Shown piece by piece: positions 41,420 to 51,480 of a stretch of DNA of 64,000 bases. Source of the DNA: Myxococcaceae bacterium JPH2 (GTDB lineage Bacteria > Myxococcota > Myxococcia > Myxococcales > Myxococcaceae); NCBI GenBank assembly GCA_016458225.1, contig JAEMGR010000010.1, forward strand, positions 371,969-435,968, given 5' to 3'. How positions within the stretch are numbered: the stretch's first letter is position 1; every line of letters begins with the position of its first letter. Position numbers and translations under genes: made by a program. A model generated the notes under the pieces. That model was given only the letters and a program-made list of their open reading frames with translations. It was not told where the DNA came from and did not search any database.

Positions 41420-42210
41420 GGGTTCACGGCCGGGGCTCACCGAGCTGTGACACAGTGCGCGACACTATCGGACTCCCCTTCTCCATCGTCTTCTGGGCCT
41501 TCTTCGGGCTCACCAGCGCCGTGCTCTTCGTGGGCGCCGTGCTGGTGTGGCTCATCACGCTCCCGTTCGACCCGAACGGCAGGGTGCTCCACCTGTACTC
41601 ATGCCTCTGGGCGCAGCTCTACGTGTATGTGAACCCGCTCTGGCGCCTGCGCATCGAGGGCCGCGAGCACCTGCCCTGGCGCGGCGCCGCGGTGCTGGTG
41701 GCCAACCACGAGTCGCTCGGGGACGTGCTGGTCCTCTTCGGCCTCTATCGCCCCTTCAAGTGGGTCTCCAAGGCGGAGAACTTCAAGCTGCCGTTCATCG
41801 GCTGGAACATGCGGCTCAACCGCTACGTGCCGCTCGTGCGCGGCGACAAGGAGAGCATCGGGCGCATGATGGCGCAGTGCGAGGCGTGGCTCTCGCGTGG
41901 CGTCCCCATCCTCATGTTCCCGGAGGGGACCCGCTCGGCGGACGGAAACGTGAAGGCATTCAAGGATGGGGCCTTCACGCTGGCGGTGCACCATGGCTGT
42001 CCTGTCATCCCCATCGTCGTGACCGGCACCGCGCGCACGCTGCCGAAGCATGGGCTGGTGATGCGAAACCAGGCCCGTTGCCACGTGCGCGTCCTGCCCC
42101 CGATGGATCCCGCTGCCTTCAATGGGGACGTGCACGCCCTGCGGGACGCGGTCCGAGAACGCATCATCACGGAGAAGGCTCGGATGCAGGAGCCCGAGCC
42201 TCCCCCCTGA
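41413..42210 (+). CDS. plsC: 1-acyl-sn-glycerol-3-phosphate acyltransferase (PlsC family)
   Basis: About 265 residues from ATG 41413; GTG 41455, also without a clear ribosome site, is an alternative 14 residues shorter. It should acylate lysophosphatidate or a similar acceptor in phospholipid synthesis. After a hydrophobic helix (about 20-45), the catalytic H-x4-D motif is NHESLGD near 97-103, and FPEGTRS near 175 binds the acceptor phosphate. An Omp85-like gene follows after 61 bases on the same strand. PlsC-type enzymes are common in myxobacteria, and acyl specificity is unknown. Confidence 0.88.
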   Translation: MSRVHGRGSPSCDTVRDTIGLPFSIVFWAFFGLTSAVLFVGAVLVWLITLPFDPNGRVLHLYSCLWAQLYVYVNPLWRLRIEGREHLPWRGAAVLVANHESLGDVLVLFGLYRPFKWVSKAENFKLPFIGWNMRLNRYVPLVRGDKESIGRMMAQCEAWLSRGVPILMFPEGTRSADGNVKAFKDGAFTLAVHHGCPVIPIVVTGTARTLPKHGLVMRNQARCHVRVLPPMDPAAFNGDVHALRDAVRERIITEKARMQEPEPPP

Positions 42211-42271
42211 GTCCCGTCCCGATCGCGCTCAGCCTGGATTGCGCTATGACTGCGCGCTCGTGCGAGGTGTG

Positions 42272-43651
42272 ATGAGTCGAAGCGTCGTGGCAGCCGTGTT
42301 CGTCGGAGCCGTGGCCCTGCTGTGGGCACGCGGCGCGCGAGCACAAGAGGTCGACCCCGGGCCCACCCAGGTGGTGGGCGAGGTCGTCGTGAACGAGACG
42401 GGCCGCACGACGGCCGCGACCATCCAAGGCTATGCGCGCGTGGACGAGGGCGACGCGCTCACGCAGGCGGACCTGCTCAAGGTCGAGCGGAGACTCACCG
42501 CCACGGGCCTGTTCCAGGACGTGCACGTGGGCACCGAGCCCATGGCCGATGGCCGCGTGCGGCTCGTGTTGGAGGTGGAGGACAAGGCCTCGTGGGTGGT
42601 CGCGCCCACCTTCGCGTTGTCATCCTCCAACGTGGGCGGAGGCCTGCTCTACGCGGAGAACAACCTCTGGGGCCGAAGCAAGAAGTTCGCGGTGGCCGCG
42701 CAGGTGAGCACGGCCGAGAGCGGCCTGTTCATGGGCTATCTGGATCCCAACCTGTTCGGCCTGCCGCAGCTCAAGCTGAGCCTGGAGGGACAGCTTCGCA
42801 GCGACCGCGTGGAGGAGTATCGCCCCGGCGCGACGCAAGAGTCGCCGGAGGTGGTGCGCCGCACGCGACTCAACTCGGCCTCCATCGCGGGCGAGCTGGG
42901 GGTCATGCTGTTCGAGCGCGTGCGCGCGGCGGCGAAGTACCGGCTGATGTTGATCGACGCGCGACCGCCGAGCCAGGACACGCCCGTGACCGAGCCCGCC
43001 TTCGAGCCCGGCCCTTCGCAGCGCGACACCTCGCTGCGCCTGATGGTGGGAATCGACACGCGGCAGACGCTGCACGCGGTGATGGAGGGCCTGAACCTGG
43101 AGGCCTCCTATGAGCTGTCGAGCCCTGGCGTGTGGAGCGAGTTCCAGTATCGGAAGTTCGGCCTGCTCTACCGACACGGCCTGCGGTTCTTCGAGGAGCA
43201 CAACCTCGTGCTGCGCGCGGAGGCGGCGCTGGGAACGGACCTGCCCTTCCAGCAGGAGCTGGTGCTCGGAGGCAACTCGCTGCGGGGCTTCCTCCACCGA
43301 CAGTTCCGAGGCGACACCCGCCTGTCCTTCACCGCCGAGTATCACTTCCCGCTCTTCACCATCCGCTCGCTGGCCTTCCGCGGCGTGGGGTTCTCGGACA
43401 CGGGCTTGATGCTCTGGCGCTCGATTCCCGAGGACCGCCAGCTGCGCGACGTCACGGGGCGCGTGGTGCGCGGCTACCTCCCGGACGCGAAGGCGGGCCT
43501 CGACGGAGCCACGCTCGCGCAGGGCGTGGGCGCCGGCCTGCGCCTGTATTTGCGCAACGTGGTGCTGCCCCTCGTCGGCGTGGATGTGGCCTATGGCGTC
43601 AACTCCGGCGAGCTGCGCTTCTACCTGGTCGCGGGTGTCACCTCTTCCTGA
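42272..43651 (+). CDS. Omp85-family outer-membrane protein with a single POTRA domain
   Basis: 459 residues. A signal peptide at 1-25 is followed by one POTRA-like domain at about 33-112 (GEVVVNETGRTTAATIQGYARVDEG...LLKVERRLTATGLFQDVHV). A 16-strand type surface-antigen barrel then ends in strands near VAGVTSS. GGNSLRGF near 333-340 is the conserved Omp85 strand-loop motif. BamA has five POTRAs; one suggests a TamA-like or lipid-related transporter. Pairing with plsC hints at an envelope lipid role, but this is inference. GAGGT lies upstream of ATG 42272. Confidence 0.82.
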   Translation: MSRSVVAAVFVGAVALLWARGARAQEVDPGPTQVVGEVVVNETGRTTAATIQGYARVDEGDALTQADLLKVERRLTATGLFQDVHVGTEPMADGRVRLVLEVEDKASWVVAPTFALSSSNVGGGLLYAENNLWGRSKKFAVAAQVSTAESGLFMGYLDPNLFGLPQLKLSLEGQLRSDRVEEYRPGATQESPEVVRRTRLNSASIAGELGVMLFERVRAAAKYRLMLIDARPPSQDTPVTEPAFEPGPSQRDTSLRLMVGIDTRQTLHAVMEGLNLEASYELSSPGVWSEFQYRKFGLLYRHGLRFFEEHNLVLRAEAALGTDLPFQQELVLGGNSLRGFLHRQFRGDTRLSFTAEYHFPLFTIRSLAFRGVGFSDTGLMLWRSIPEDRQLRDVTGRVVRGYLPDAKAGLDGATLAQGVGAGLRLYLRNVVLPLVGVDVAYGVNSGELRFYLVAGVTSS

Positions 43652-43671
43652 TCCACTCCTCTGCCCCTCCC

Positions 43672-44078
43672 ATGCCCAAGTCCATCCAAGGCGTCGCGGC
43701 GCGCATCTCGTTCTATGACTCCCCCGCAGCGGCCTGGCGTGCCTGGATGCGCGAGGCGGGAACTACCCCTCGGAGGACACGGCGCCGCGACATGCCGGCA
43801 AGCGCCTGAATCGCGCGCGCTACGCCGCGTTCCTCGAGCAGGAAGGGCTCACCCAAGGTGGTGCCCCCTGCCCCACCCCCGTGCAGGTCGGCGGTTGGCC
43901 CGAGGGGCTCGGAGACGACTGGGAGACGGGCGTCGCGTGTGGACACCGCACGGTGCTCATCCGCGTCCAGCCCTCGCGCATCGGCTTGAGCGCCATCAAC
44001 AGGCTCCTCGGCGTCGAGGTGTGCGTGAAGCCCGGCTGCAAGCGACCGCGCTGCTCCGACGAGCCCGCGGTCGGCTGA
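43672..44078 (+). pseudogene. Unknown protein gene broken by a single-base frameshift
   Basis: The first 29 codons read in one frame from ATG 43672 (MPKSIQGVAARISFY...WMREAG). From about 43755 the coding pattern (G/C in third positions) moves to another frame, which runs to a stop at 44078 and reads NYPSEDTAPRHAGKRLNRARYAAFLEQ and onward to CKRPRCSDEPAVG. Adding one G to the GGG run at 43758-43760 joins the two into a 135-residue protein. The tail has four cysteines (CGH, C-x3-GC, C). Either a sequencing error, a real mutation or a phase change. I recognise no family. Confidence 0.6.
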
Positions 44079-44081
44079 CGC

Positions 44082-45941
44082 TCACGGCCGACGCGAAGGG
44101 AAGGACCCACGGGTGCGCTTCGACAGCTCGCTCTGGAGGCTGCGCTGGAGCCGACGGCGACGCCGCAGCAGCGCCCAGACGAGCCCCGCGCCACAGGCCG
44201 TCAGCGCGGTGCCAGGCGACGTCTCGCCACAGCCACAGCCCGTGGTCTCCGAGAAGCCTCGGTCCGTGGACCAGATGGACTCCTGCCTCGGTCCTCCGGG
44301 CCCCAGCTCGAGGGAGCGCGCGATGAGGCGCTCCCGTGCGCGCTCGAACGCGTCGCCGTCCAAGGTGATCTGATCCGCGGCCGGCACCAGCTCGCGCGCC
44401 ACCTGCGCCGCGAAGTCCGGGTCGCCCGCCTCCGCCACGCGCATCAGCCACTCGTAGTCCTGCACGCCCGCGCGCAGGAGCTTGAGGCGGAGGCTCGGCA
44501 AGGGCACGTGCGTGGTGCCGCCGATGCGCTCGGGCGTCCCGGGATAGAACAGCGTCCCGTCACCATTCCCGCCATAGAAGCTCTGGTCGGTCCACGCGGT
44601 GGGCAGGCGCGCGGTCGTCTCGTAGTACGACTCCCCCGAGGCATGCTGGAGGAACACCACCCACGGCATGGCGCGGTTGAGCGCCGCCGCGTGGTCCACC
44701 ATGTACGAGGGCCAGTGCTTCTCCGCTGACATGCCGCCCACGCAGCCGTGGCTGGAGCAGCTCTGGTACAGCCACAGGGACGTGCCGGGCCGCGTGAGGA
44801 ACGTGTCATAGGCCGGCCGCTCGACGCCCGCATCGGCGGGGGCGTTCGAGGACATGAGCTGGATCAGCACCGAGATGCGGCCAATCAAGTCCTCGACCCC
44901 GTTCGCCTGGGCCTTCGGCAGGCTGGTGGTGACCATGCGCACCAGCCCCGGCGCGGAACGCTGGAGCACGGTCGCGCGAGCCCGCAGCGCATCGTAGGTG
45001 CTGAACAGCGGCGGCTCGTCCGCGGTGTAGTCGTACGCGCGATCAATCCATCCCCGCGCGGTGAAGTGCTCCACGAACGAGGCCAGCGCGCCGTCCTCCA
45101 GGGGCCCCATGTACTGGGCGCTCGTCATCCGCGCCCCCTTCAAGCGCGTGGCCGCGGTGCCATCCAGCAGCGGCCCATAGACCGCGTCGAAGCGATCCCA
45201 CCACCCGCCCGATGGCTGGATGACGAACACGTCCGACAGCGTGATGCGATGGTCCAACGCCAGCCGCGCGTAGAGCCCCACCAGGCTGGCGCGCGCGTCA
45301 TCGCTGCCGCAGTCCTTGCGGCCCGTGTGCGCCTCGCAGACGAGGTCCGGCTCCAGCCCGAAGGCCGTGGCATACAGGGGCGTGCTGGGCAGCACCACAT
45401 CCACCACGGTCAGCGCCACGGAGACCGAGCCCAGCGCCCGCTCCGCGTCCCGCACCTCCACGGTGCCCTGGTAGCTCCCGGGTGGAGCGTCCTCTGGCAC
45501 GAGCAGATCCACCCAGATGCCCCGAGACTCCCCTCGGGGCACGTCGAACGGGAACGCCCGCCGAGGTTCGCCGAAGACTTCGTCCACGTCGGGCGTCAGC
45601 GCATCCGGCCAGGAGCCCACCTCGCCCGGTCCCCCCGACGGCACCGTCACGTCCAGGTAACCCTCACGGTAGAGCGTGAGCTGACGACCTCCCAGGTGTA
45701 CCGGGCCGTCCAGTCCCGCGCAGCGGGCCGTGACAGCGCTCGCCCCGGTGTCCCCGCCGTGCACGATGACCTGGAAGCTCACGGCCTCGTTGCGCGCCGC
45801 CGTGAGCCGCACCGCATTCCCCGCGTGGGGCGCGGTGTCGGGACGGACCTTCACCATCAAGCTCTCGGCATAGACCTGGGGGTCCGCGCGCGCGACCATT
45901 CCCACCAGCAGTACGACCACGCCCAGCACCGTTGCGCGCAT
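44082..45941 (-). CDS. DUF4091 surface protein with MYXO-CTERM-like tail
   Basis: 619 residues from ATG 45941. A signal peptide at 1-20 is followed by a beta-sandwich domain (about 20-190), a TIM-barrel-like region and DUF4091 near 480-545 (GTLFYPGTPERIGG, LRLKLLRAGVQDYEWL). Proteins of this type resemble glycoside hydrolases. The C-terminus has GCGCG followed by a hydrophobic helix and RRRRR at about 575-605. That is the MYXO-CTERM sorting pattern, which leads to surface anchoring after processing. About 20 further residues trail it. It probably acts on a glycan outside the cell; the substrate is unknown. Confidence 0.85.
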   Translation of the reverse strand: MRATVLGVVVLLVGMVARADPQVYAESLMVKVRPDTAPHAGNAVRLTAARNEAVSFQVIVHGGDTGASAVTARCAGLDGPVHLGGRQLTLYREGYLDVTVPSGGPGEVGSWPDALTPDVDEVFGEPRRAFPFDVPRGESRGIWVDLLVPEDAPPGSYQGTVEVRDAERALGSVSVALTVVDVVLPSTPLYATAFGLEPDLVCEAHTGRKDCGSDDARASLVGLYARLALDHRITLSDVFVIQPSGGWWDRFDAVYGPLLDGTAATRLKGARMTSAQYMGPLEDGALASFVEHFTARGWIDRAYDYTADEPPLFSTYDALRARATVLQRSAPGLVRMVTTSLPKAQANGVEDLIGRISVLIQLMSSNAPADAGVERPAYDTFLTRPGTSLWLYQSCSSHGCVGGMSAEKHWPSYMVDHAAALNRAMPWVVFLQHASGESYYETTARLPTAWTDQSFYGGNGDGTLFYPGTPERIGGTTHVPLPSLRLKLLRAGVQDYEWLMRVAEAGDPDFAAQVARELVPAADQITLDGDAFERARERLIARSLELGPGGPRQESIWSTDRGFSETTGCGCGETSPGTALTACGAGLVWALLRRRRRLQRSLQSELSKRTRGSFPSRRP

Positions 45942-46434
45942 CCCCCGCCCCGCTCGTCCGCAGGGAAGACATGCGGAGCCCCATCGGCCGACCCCAGGGG
46001 TCCCCCACGGCATCGGCCCCAGGCTGTTCGCTCCGCGACGCGATGGCGCCCTCCCCACGTCCGAGAACCCACACCGCCTCCCATGCGGCGTGGGTGCCCC
46101 GGTCTCCCGTGTCCCCTGGAAGACAGGGCCTGGCGCTCGGACGCCACCCCACACGGGGTGTCTGCTCGCCCGGTGGTTCCGTGGCGAGAACCAGACGACT
46201 GCATTACTTTCCGACGCACGGTTCCCCCACGAACCGAAGTCGGTGGTATGCCCCTCGTCCCGCTAGGTGAGCGAGCGGGGCATTCGAGTCCACTCGAAAC
46301 GGCGACGGCGTCCTGCCAGGCGGAGCGGCTGACGGGAGGGTCGCCCCACTTTCACGACGGACTCCCTGTCGTAGCGCGTGGGCCTGTCACACCTTTGAAG
46401 CGCAGGCCCGAAACCCATTTCGGAGGATGGTCAC
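45942..46434. other. Gene-free region and infC leader (493 bp)
   Basis: No convincing gene is seen. The left part (to about 46150) is the upstream region of the divergent DUF4091 gene, GC-rich and featureless. The right part is the infC leader. It holds a hairpin at 46259-46279, an alternative pairing of TGCCCC (46249-46254) with GGGGCA (46277-46282), and a 7-bp inverted repeat at 46283-46298. GGAGG at 46422-46426 serves infC. No tRNA was recognised. Confidence 0.6.
46249..46298 (+). promoter_or_regulatory. Structured leader or operator upstream of infC
   Basis: Three pairings are visible: CCCGCT/AGCGGG (46259-46264 with 46274-46279), TGCCCC/GGGGCA (46249-46254 with 46277-46282), and the inverted repeat TTCGAGT-CC-ACTCGAA at 46283-46298. 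The first two share bases and so exclude each other, as in a switch. The third is a near-palindrome suited to a dimeric regulator. About 135 bases separate it from the start codon. Confidence 0.45.
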
Positions 46435-47133
<699 letters not shown>

Positions 47134-47146
47134 CCGGAGCCGAAGC

Positions 47147-47202
47147 GCGGCGGGGAGGCTCCGAAGAGGAGCCAGAAGACAGGGCACGCCCCTCCCCGCC
47201 GC
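47147..47202 (+). terminator. Hairpin downstream of infC
   Basis: GCGGCGGGGAGG at 47147-47158 pairs perfectly over 12 bp with CCTCCCCGCCGC at 47191-47202. Inside the loop GGCTCC/GGAGCC forms a second small stem. It starts 14 bases after the infC stop. No strong T-run follows, so its efficiency is uncertain, but it could serve both infC and the convergent carB. Confidence 0.5.
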
Positions 47203-47319
47203 CGCAGCAGTCTCTCCCCCATCAGGCCTCCCCGGAGCAGCACCCCACGCCCCGGCGGCGACCGCCTGCGGACGAAGGAGGCCGGAGTGACCGGCCCCCA
47301 CGTCCGCGCGGAGTGAGGC

Positions 47320-50300
47320 CTACCGCCGCGCCGGAAGCTGCGGCTTCACACCCAGGTACTCCTGGAGCGACTTCACCGACAGCTCGGAGCGCTTCAGCGA
47401 CTCGAGGGCGCCCACCGCCATGCGGGCGGCCTGCACCGTCGTGTAGTACGGCACCGAGTGCATCAGGGACTCGCGGCGCAGCGAGAAGCTGTCGGAGATC
47501 TCCTGCTTGCCGAAGGTGGTGTTGATGACCAGGACGATCTCCCCGTCGACAATCTTGTCGACGATGTTCGGCCGGCCCTCCTTCACCTTCTGCACCATCT
47601 GCGTCTCGATGCCCTTGGTCTTCAGGTACTCGTGCGTGCCGCGCGTGGTGGCCAGCGTGAAGCCCATGGCGCGCAGACGGCGGCCCAGGTCCACCACCGC
47701 CGGCTTGTCATCGTCCTTCACGGAGATGAACACGCGGCCGGACTTGGGCAGCTTCACGCCCGCGGCCAGCTGGCTCTTGGCGAACGCGGTGGGGTAGTCC
47801 TCCGCGAGCCCCATCACCTCGCCCGTGGACTTCATCTCCGGGCCCAGGATGACGTCCACGCCCGCGAAGCGCGCGAACGGGAACACGCTCTCCTTCACCG
47901 CGACGTGGCGGAACTCGGGCTCGGACGTGTGGCCGAGCTCCTTGAGCGTCTTGCCCACCATGCAGAGCGCGGCGATCTTCGCCATCGGCACGCCCGTGGC
48001 CTTGGAGATGAAGGGCACCGTGCGGCTCGCGCGCGGGTTCACTTCCAGGATGTAGATGGTCTTCCCCTGGATGGCGAACTGCACGTTCATCAGGCCCACC
48101 ACGCCCAGCTCGCGAGCCAGCGCGTTGGCCTGATCCTTCATGCGCTCCACCAGGTCCGGGGAAAGCGAGTGCGGCGGCAGCGTGGCGGCCGCGTCACCCG
48201 AGTGCACGCCGGCCTCCTGGATGTGCTCCAGCACGCCACCGATGAGCGTCGCGCCCGTGCGGTCCGCCACCAGGTCCAGGTCCACCTCGATGGCGTCCTT
48301 GAGGAAGCGATCGATGAGCACCGGGTGCTCCGGCGACGCGCTCACGGCCTCGCGCATGTACCGCTCCAGGCTGGCCGCGTCGTACACGGTCTCCATCGCC
48401 CGGCCGCCCAGCACGTACGAGGGGCGCACCATCACCGGATAGCCGATGCGCTCGGCGACCTTGAAGGCCTCGGCGTGGCTGCGCGCGACGCCGTTCTCCG
48501 GCTGCGTGAGCCCGAGCTTCTCGATGAGGGCGGAGAACTTCTCGCGGTCCTCGGCCCGGTCGATGGCGTCCGGCGACGTGCCCAGGATCGGCAGGCCCGC
48601 CTTCTCCAAGGGAACGCTGAGCCGCAGCGGCGTCTGGCCACCGAACTGCACGATGGCGCCCACCGGCTTCTCGCGCTGGGACACCTCCAGCACGTCCTCG
48701 ATGGTCAGCGGCTCGAAGTAGAGGCGGTCCGACGTGTCGTAGTCGGTGGACACCGTCTCCGGGTTGCAGTTGACCATCACGGTCTCGTACCCGGCCTCGC
48801 GCAGCGCGAAGGCCGCGTGCACGCACGCGTAATCGAACTCGATGCCCTGGCCGATGCGGATGGGACCGCTGCCCAGGATGAGCACCTTCTGCCTGTCCGT
48901 GGGAGGCGACTCGTCCTCCTCCTCGTAGGTCGAGTACAGGTAGGGCGTGTACGCCTCGAACTCGGCGGCGCAGGTGTCCACCCGCTTGTACACGGGACGG
49001 ATGCCGCGGGCCTGCCGGTGTGAACGGACCTCGGCCTCGGGATAGCCGAGCAGCCGGCCCAGGTACTTGTCCGAGAACCCGTGCGACTTCGCCATCCGCA
49101 GCACGTCGTCCGGGAGCTGATCCAACCGGCCGTAGTCCGCCAGCGTCTGCGCCTCGCGGACCAGCGCCTCGATGTGCCGCAGGAACCACGGGTCGATGGC
49201 GGACAGGGCATGCACCTGCTCCACCGTCATGCCCTCGCGGAACGCCTGGGCCACGAACCAGGGCCGCTCGGGGCGAGGCACGCGCAGCGACTCGTGCAGC
49301 ACCTTCTCGCGCTCCTCCTTCTCCGCGGGCAGCTCGGGGGACTCCAGGCCCACGCGGCCCAGCTCCATGGAGCGCAGGGCCTTCATGTACGCCTCGGGGA
49401 AGGTGCGGCCAATGGCCATCACCTCGCCCACCGAGCGCATGCTGGTGGTGAGCGTGCGGTCCGCGTGCGGGAACTTCTCGAAGTTGAAGCGGGGGACCTT
49501 CACCACCACGTAGTCGATGGTCGGCTCGAACGAGGCCGGCGTCTCGCGGGTGATGTCGTTGCGCAGCTCGTCCAGCGTGTAGCCCAGCGCCAGCTTCGCG
49601 GCGATCTTCGCGATGGGGTAGCCCGTGGCCTTCGAGGCGAGCGCGCTGGAGCGGGACACGCGCGGGTTCATCTCGATGACGACCATGCGGCCGTCGCGCG
49701 GGTGGATGCCGAACTGGATGTTCGAGCCGCCCGTGTCGACGCCAATCTCGCGGATGATGGCCAGCGAGGCCTGGCGCATGCGCTGGTACTCGCGGTCCGT
49801 CAGCGTCTGCGCGGGCGCCACGGTGATGGAGTCACCGGTGTGGACGCCCATGGGGTCCAGGTTCTCGATGGAGCAGACGATGATGACGTTGTCCGCCGAG
49901 TCACGCACCACCTCCAGCTCGTACTCCTTCCAGCCGAGCACGCTCTCCTCCACGAGGATGGTGGAGGTGGGGCTCGCCTTGAGGCCGGAGCGGCAGATGG
50001 TCTCGAACTCCTCGCGGTTGTACGCGATGCCACCGCCCGTGCCGCCCAGCGTGAAGGACGGACGGATGATGGCCGGGAAGCCAATCTCGTCCGTCAGCGC
50101 CAGCGCGTCAGCGAGCGTGGTGGCGTAGCCGCTCTTGGGGAGCGACACGCCAATCTTCTGCATCGCGGCCTTGAAGAGCTGGCGGTCCTCCGCCTTGTTG
50201 ATGGCCTCCAGCGATGCGCCGATGAGGCGCACGCCGTACTTCTCCAGGATTCCCTGCTCGGCCAGGGCCTTGGCGAGATTCAGGGCCGTCTGGCCACCCA

Positions 50301-50568
50301 TGGTGGGCAAGAGGGAGTCGGGGCGCTCAGCGGCCAGGATTCGCTCGGCCGCCTCCACGGTGATGGGCTCGATGTACGTTCGGTGGGCGAACTCGGGGTC
50401 CGTCATCACGGTGGCTGGGTTGCTGTTGAGCAACACCACCTCGACGCCTTCGTCCCTCAGTGCCTTGATGGCCTGGGTACCGGAATAGTCGAACTCGACG
50501 GCCTGCCCGATGACGATCGGGCCCGAGCCAATCACAAGAACCTTGCGGATATCGGTACGCTTTGGCAT
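47320..50568 (-). CDS. carB: Carbamoyl-phosphate synthase, large subunit
   Basis: 1082 residues, about normal length. It makes carbamoyl phosphate from bicarbonate, ATP and ammonia (from glutamine via CarA) for arginine and pyrimidines. Two homologous halves, each an ATP-grasp unit, are clear: the first begins [20 protein letters not shown], the second near residue 555 has [19 protein letters not shown]. The C-terminal 130 residues form the MGS-like allosteric domain. ATG 50568 matches the family start. carA is not in the window, so the two subunits are encoded apart. The gene runs convergent with infC. Confidence 0.97.
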   Translation of the reverse strand: MPKRTDIRKVLVIGSGPIVIGQAVEFDYSGTQAIKALRDEGVEVVLLNSNPATVMTDPEFAHRTYIEPITVEAAERILAAERPDSLLPTMGGQTALNLAKALAEQGILEKYGVRLIGASLEAINKAEDRQLFKAAMQKIGVSLPKSGYATTLADALALTDEIGFPAIIRPSFTLGGTGGGIAYNREEFETICRSGLKASPTSTILVEESVLGWKEYELEVVRDSADNVIIVCSIENLDPMGVHTGDSITVAPAQTLTDREYQRMRQASLAIIREIGVDTGGSNIQFGIHPRDGRMVVIEMNPRVSRSSALASKATGYPIAKIAAKLALGYTLDELRNDITRETPASFEPTIDYVVVKVPRFNFEKFPHADRTLTTSMRSVGEVMAIGRTFPEAYMKALRSMELGRVGLESPELPAEKEEREKVLHESLRVPRPERPWFVAQAFREGMTVEQVHALSAIDPWFLRHIEALVREAQTLADYGRLDQLPDDVLRMAKSHGFSDKYLGRLLGYPEAEVRSHRQARGIRPVYKRVDTCAAEFEAYTPYLYSTYEEEDESPPTDRQKVLILGSGPIRIGQGIEFDYACVHAAFALREAGYETVMVNCNPETVSTDYDTSDRLYFEPLTIEDVLEVSQREKPVGAIVQFGGQTPLRLSVPLEKAGLPILGTSPDAIDRAEDREKFSALIEKLGLTQPENGVARSHAEAFKVAERIGYPVMVRPSYVLGGRAMETVYDAASLERYMREAVSASPEHPVLIDRFLKDAIEVDLDLVADRTGATLIGGVLEHIQEAGVHSGDAAATLPPHSLSPDLVERMKDQANALARELGVVGLMNVQFAIQGKTIYILEVNPRASRTVPFISKATGVPMAKIAALCMVGKTLKELGHTSEPEFRHVAVKESVFPFARFAGVDVILGPEMKSTGEVMGLAEDYPTAFAKSQLAAGVKLPKSGRVFISVKDDDKPAVVDLGRRLRAMGFTLATTRGTHEYLKTKGIETQMVQKVKEGRPNIVDKIVDGEIVLVINTTFGKQEISDSFSLRRESLMHSVPYYTTVQAARMAVGALESLKRSELSVKSLQEYLGVKPQLPARR

Positions 50569-50703
50569 CGGGCGCCCCCCATACCAACGTCCGCCGCCAC
50601 ATGCACGCGGCGCGTGCAACGGCGCGTCAGAACCGGTCGTCCGCCCGCTCGGGGACCGGAGCACGGCGGGCTCTGGTACGCTCCCGCGCCTCTCGGAGGT
50701 CCC

Positions 50704-51405
50704 ATGCGTCGCTGGTCCCTGGCCCTGCTCGTCTCCCTCGCTTCCCCCGCCTTCGCGCAGGCGCCCGAGGCCGCGCCCACCGCGCCCACGCCTGTGGCCG
50801 CCGAGCCCGCGCCTGCGCCCAGCCCCGCCGCCGCTGAATCCGCCGCGCCGCCGCGCCCCGCGCCGGCACCGCGCAAGGCCCCCGCTGCGCCGAAGGAATC
50901 CGCGCCAAAGGAGGCCACTCCCAAAGAGGCCGCGCCTCGCGCCGCGCCCACCGCCGCGGCGAAGGAGCCGCCGCCCCCGCCGCCTGTCCCCACCCCTCCC
51001 GCGGGTGAAGCGCCGGAGCCGGACGACGCCCAGACAGAGATTCGTCAGGAAGCGCGCTTTCTCTTCCAGAGCCTCTTGAGCGGAGATGTCCGCAACGCCG
51101 CCGCCGAGCTGACGTACCCGTTCCAGCTCGAGGACAAGCACATCGGCACGCCCGAGGAGCTGGTGCAGGCGTGGGTGAAGCAGATCCGCCTGAAGCGCAC
51201 GGACCTCGTCACCCTCTATGACATCGAGGTGATGACCCTGGCCGACATGGAGAAGAAGCACGGCAAGGCCCCTGCCCGGCTGGGGCTGGACCTGCGCAAC
51301 ACCAAGGACGTCTGGGTGGCGGTGGGCAACCTCTCCGGCCACGCCGCCATCTTCCTCTTCCGGGACGGCGGCGATCAGTGGCGAGCGTTCGCCTATACCG
51401 ACTGA
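50704..51405 (+). CDS. Exported Pro/Ala-rich protein of unknown function
   Basis: 233 residues from ATG 50704; GGAGG is five bases upstream. The signal peptide is at 1-19 ([15 protein letters not shown]). Residues 20-105 are a Pro/Ala/Lys-rich linker. Residues 110-233 form a folded domain beginning [34 protein letters not shown], with the strand-helix look of an NTF2-like domain ([36 protein letters not shown]). It is probably periplasmic, with the linker spanning toward the outer membrane. The gene is divergent from carB and convergent with the aminotransferase. Confidence 0.75.
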   Translation: MRRWSLALLVSLASPAFAQAPEAAPTAPTPVAAEPAPAPSPAAAESAAPPRPAPAPRKAPAAPKESAPKEATPKEAAPRAAPTAAAKEPPPPPPVPTPPAGEAPEPDDAQTEIRQEARFLFQSLLSGDVRNAAAELTYPFQLEDKHIGTPEELVQAWVKQIRLKRTDLVTLYDIEVMTLADMEKKHGKAPARLGLDLRNTKDVWVAVGNLSGHAAIFLFRDGGDQWRAFAYTD

Positions 51406-51420
51406 GCAAGCCGTTCCGAG

Positions 51421-51480
51421 CGTGAGCGCTCAGCGCTACTCGTGAGCGCTCGGCTCTACTCGTGAGCGCTCAGCTCAACG
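51421..51480. repeat. Three tandem 20-bp repeats with palindromic core
   Basis: Copies lie at 51421-51440, 51441-51460 and 51461-51480. Copies 1 and 3 contain the perfect palindrome TGAGCGCTCA and copy 2 has TGAGCGCTCG. The 20-base period equals about two DNA turns, so the palindromes share one face of the helix. The array lies between the stops of two convergent genes, and the last copy reaches into the final codons of the aminotransferase gene. Confidence 0.85.

Noticed and set aside
46155-46434. A tRNA-like stretch (TTCGAGTCC with flanking inverted repeats) in the infC leader
   Set aside because: No cloverleaf arms, anticodon loop or acceptor stem could be drawn; the signal is an inverted repeat.
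47134-47319. rpmI or rplT downstream of infC
   Set aside because: Only GC-rich non-coding sequence and hairpins are present; no basic small protein is encoded.
51470-51480. Reading the palindromes as a classical rho-independent terminator of the aminotransferase
   Set aside because: Each palindrome is only about 10 bp without loop or T-run. The 20-bp periodic array is a better description.
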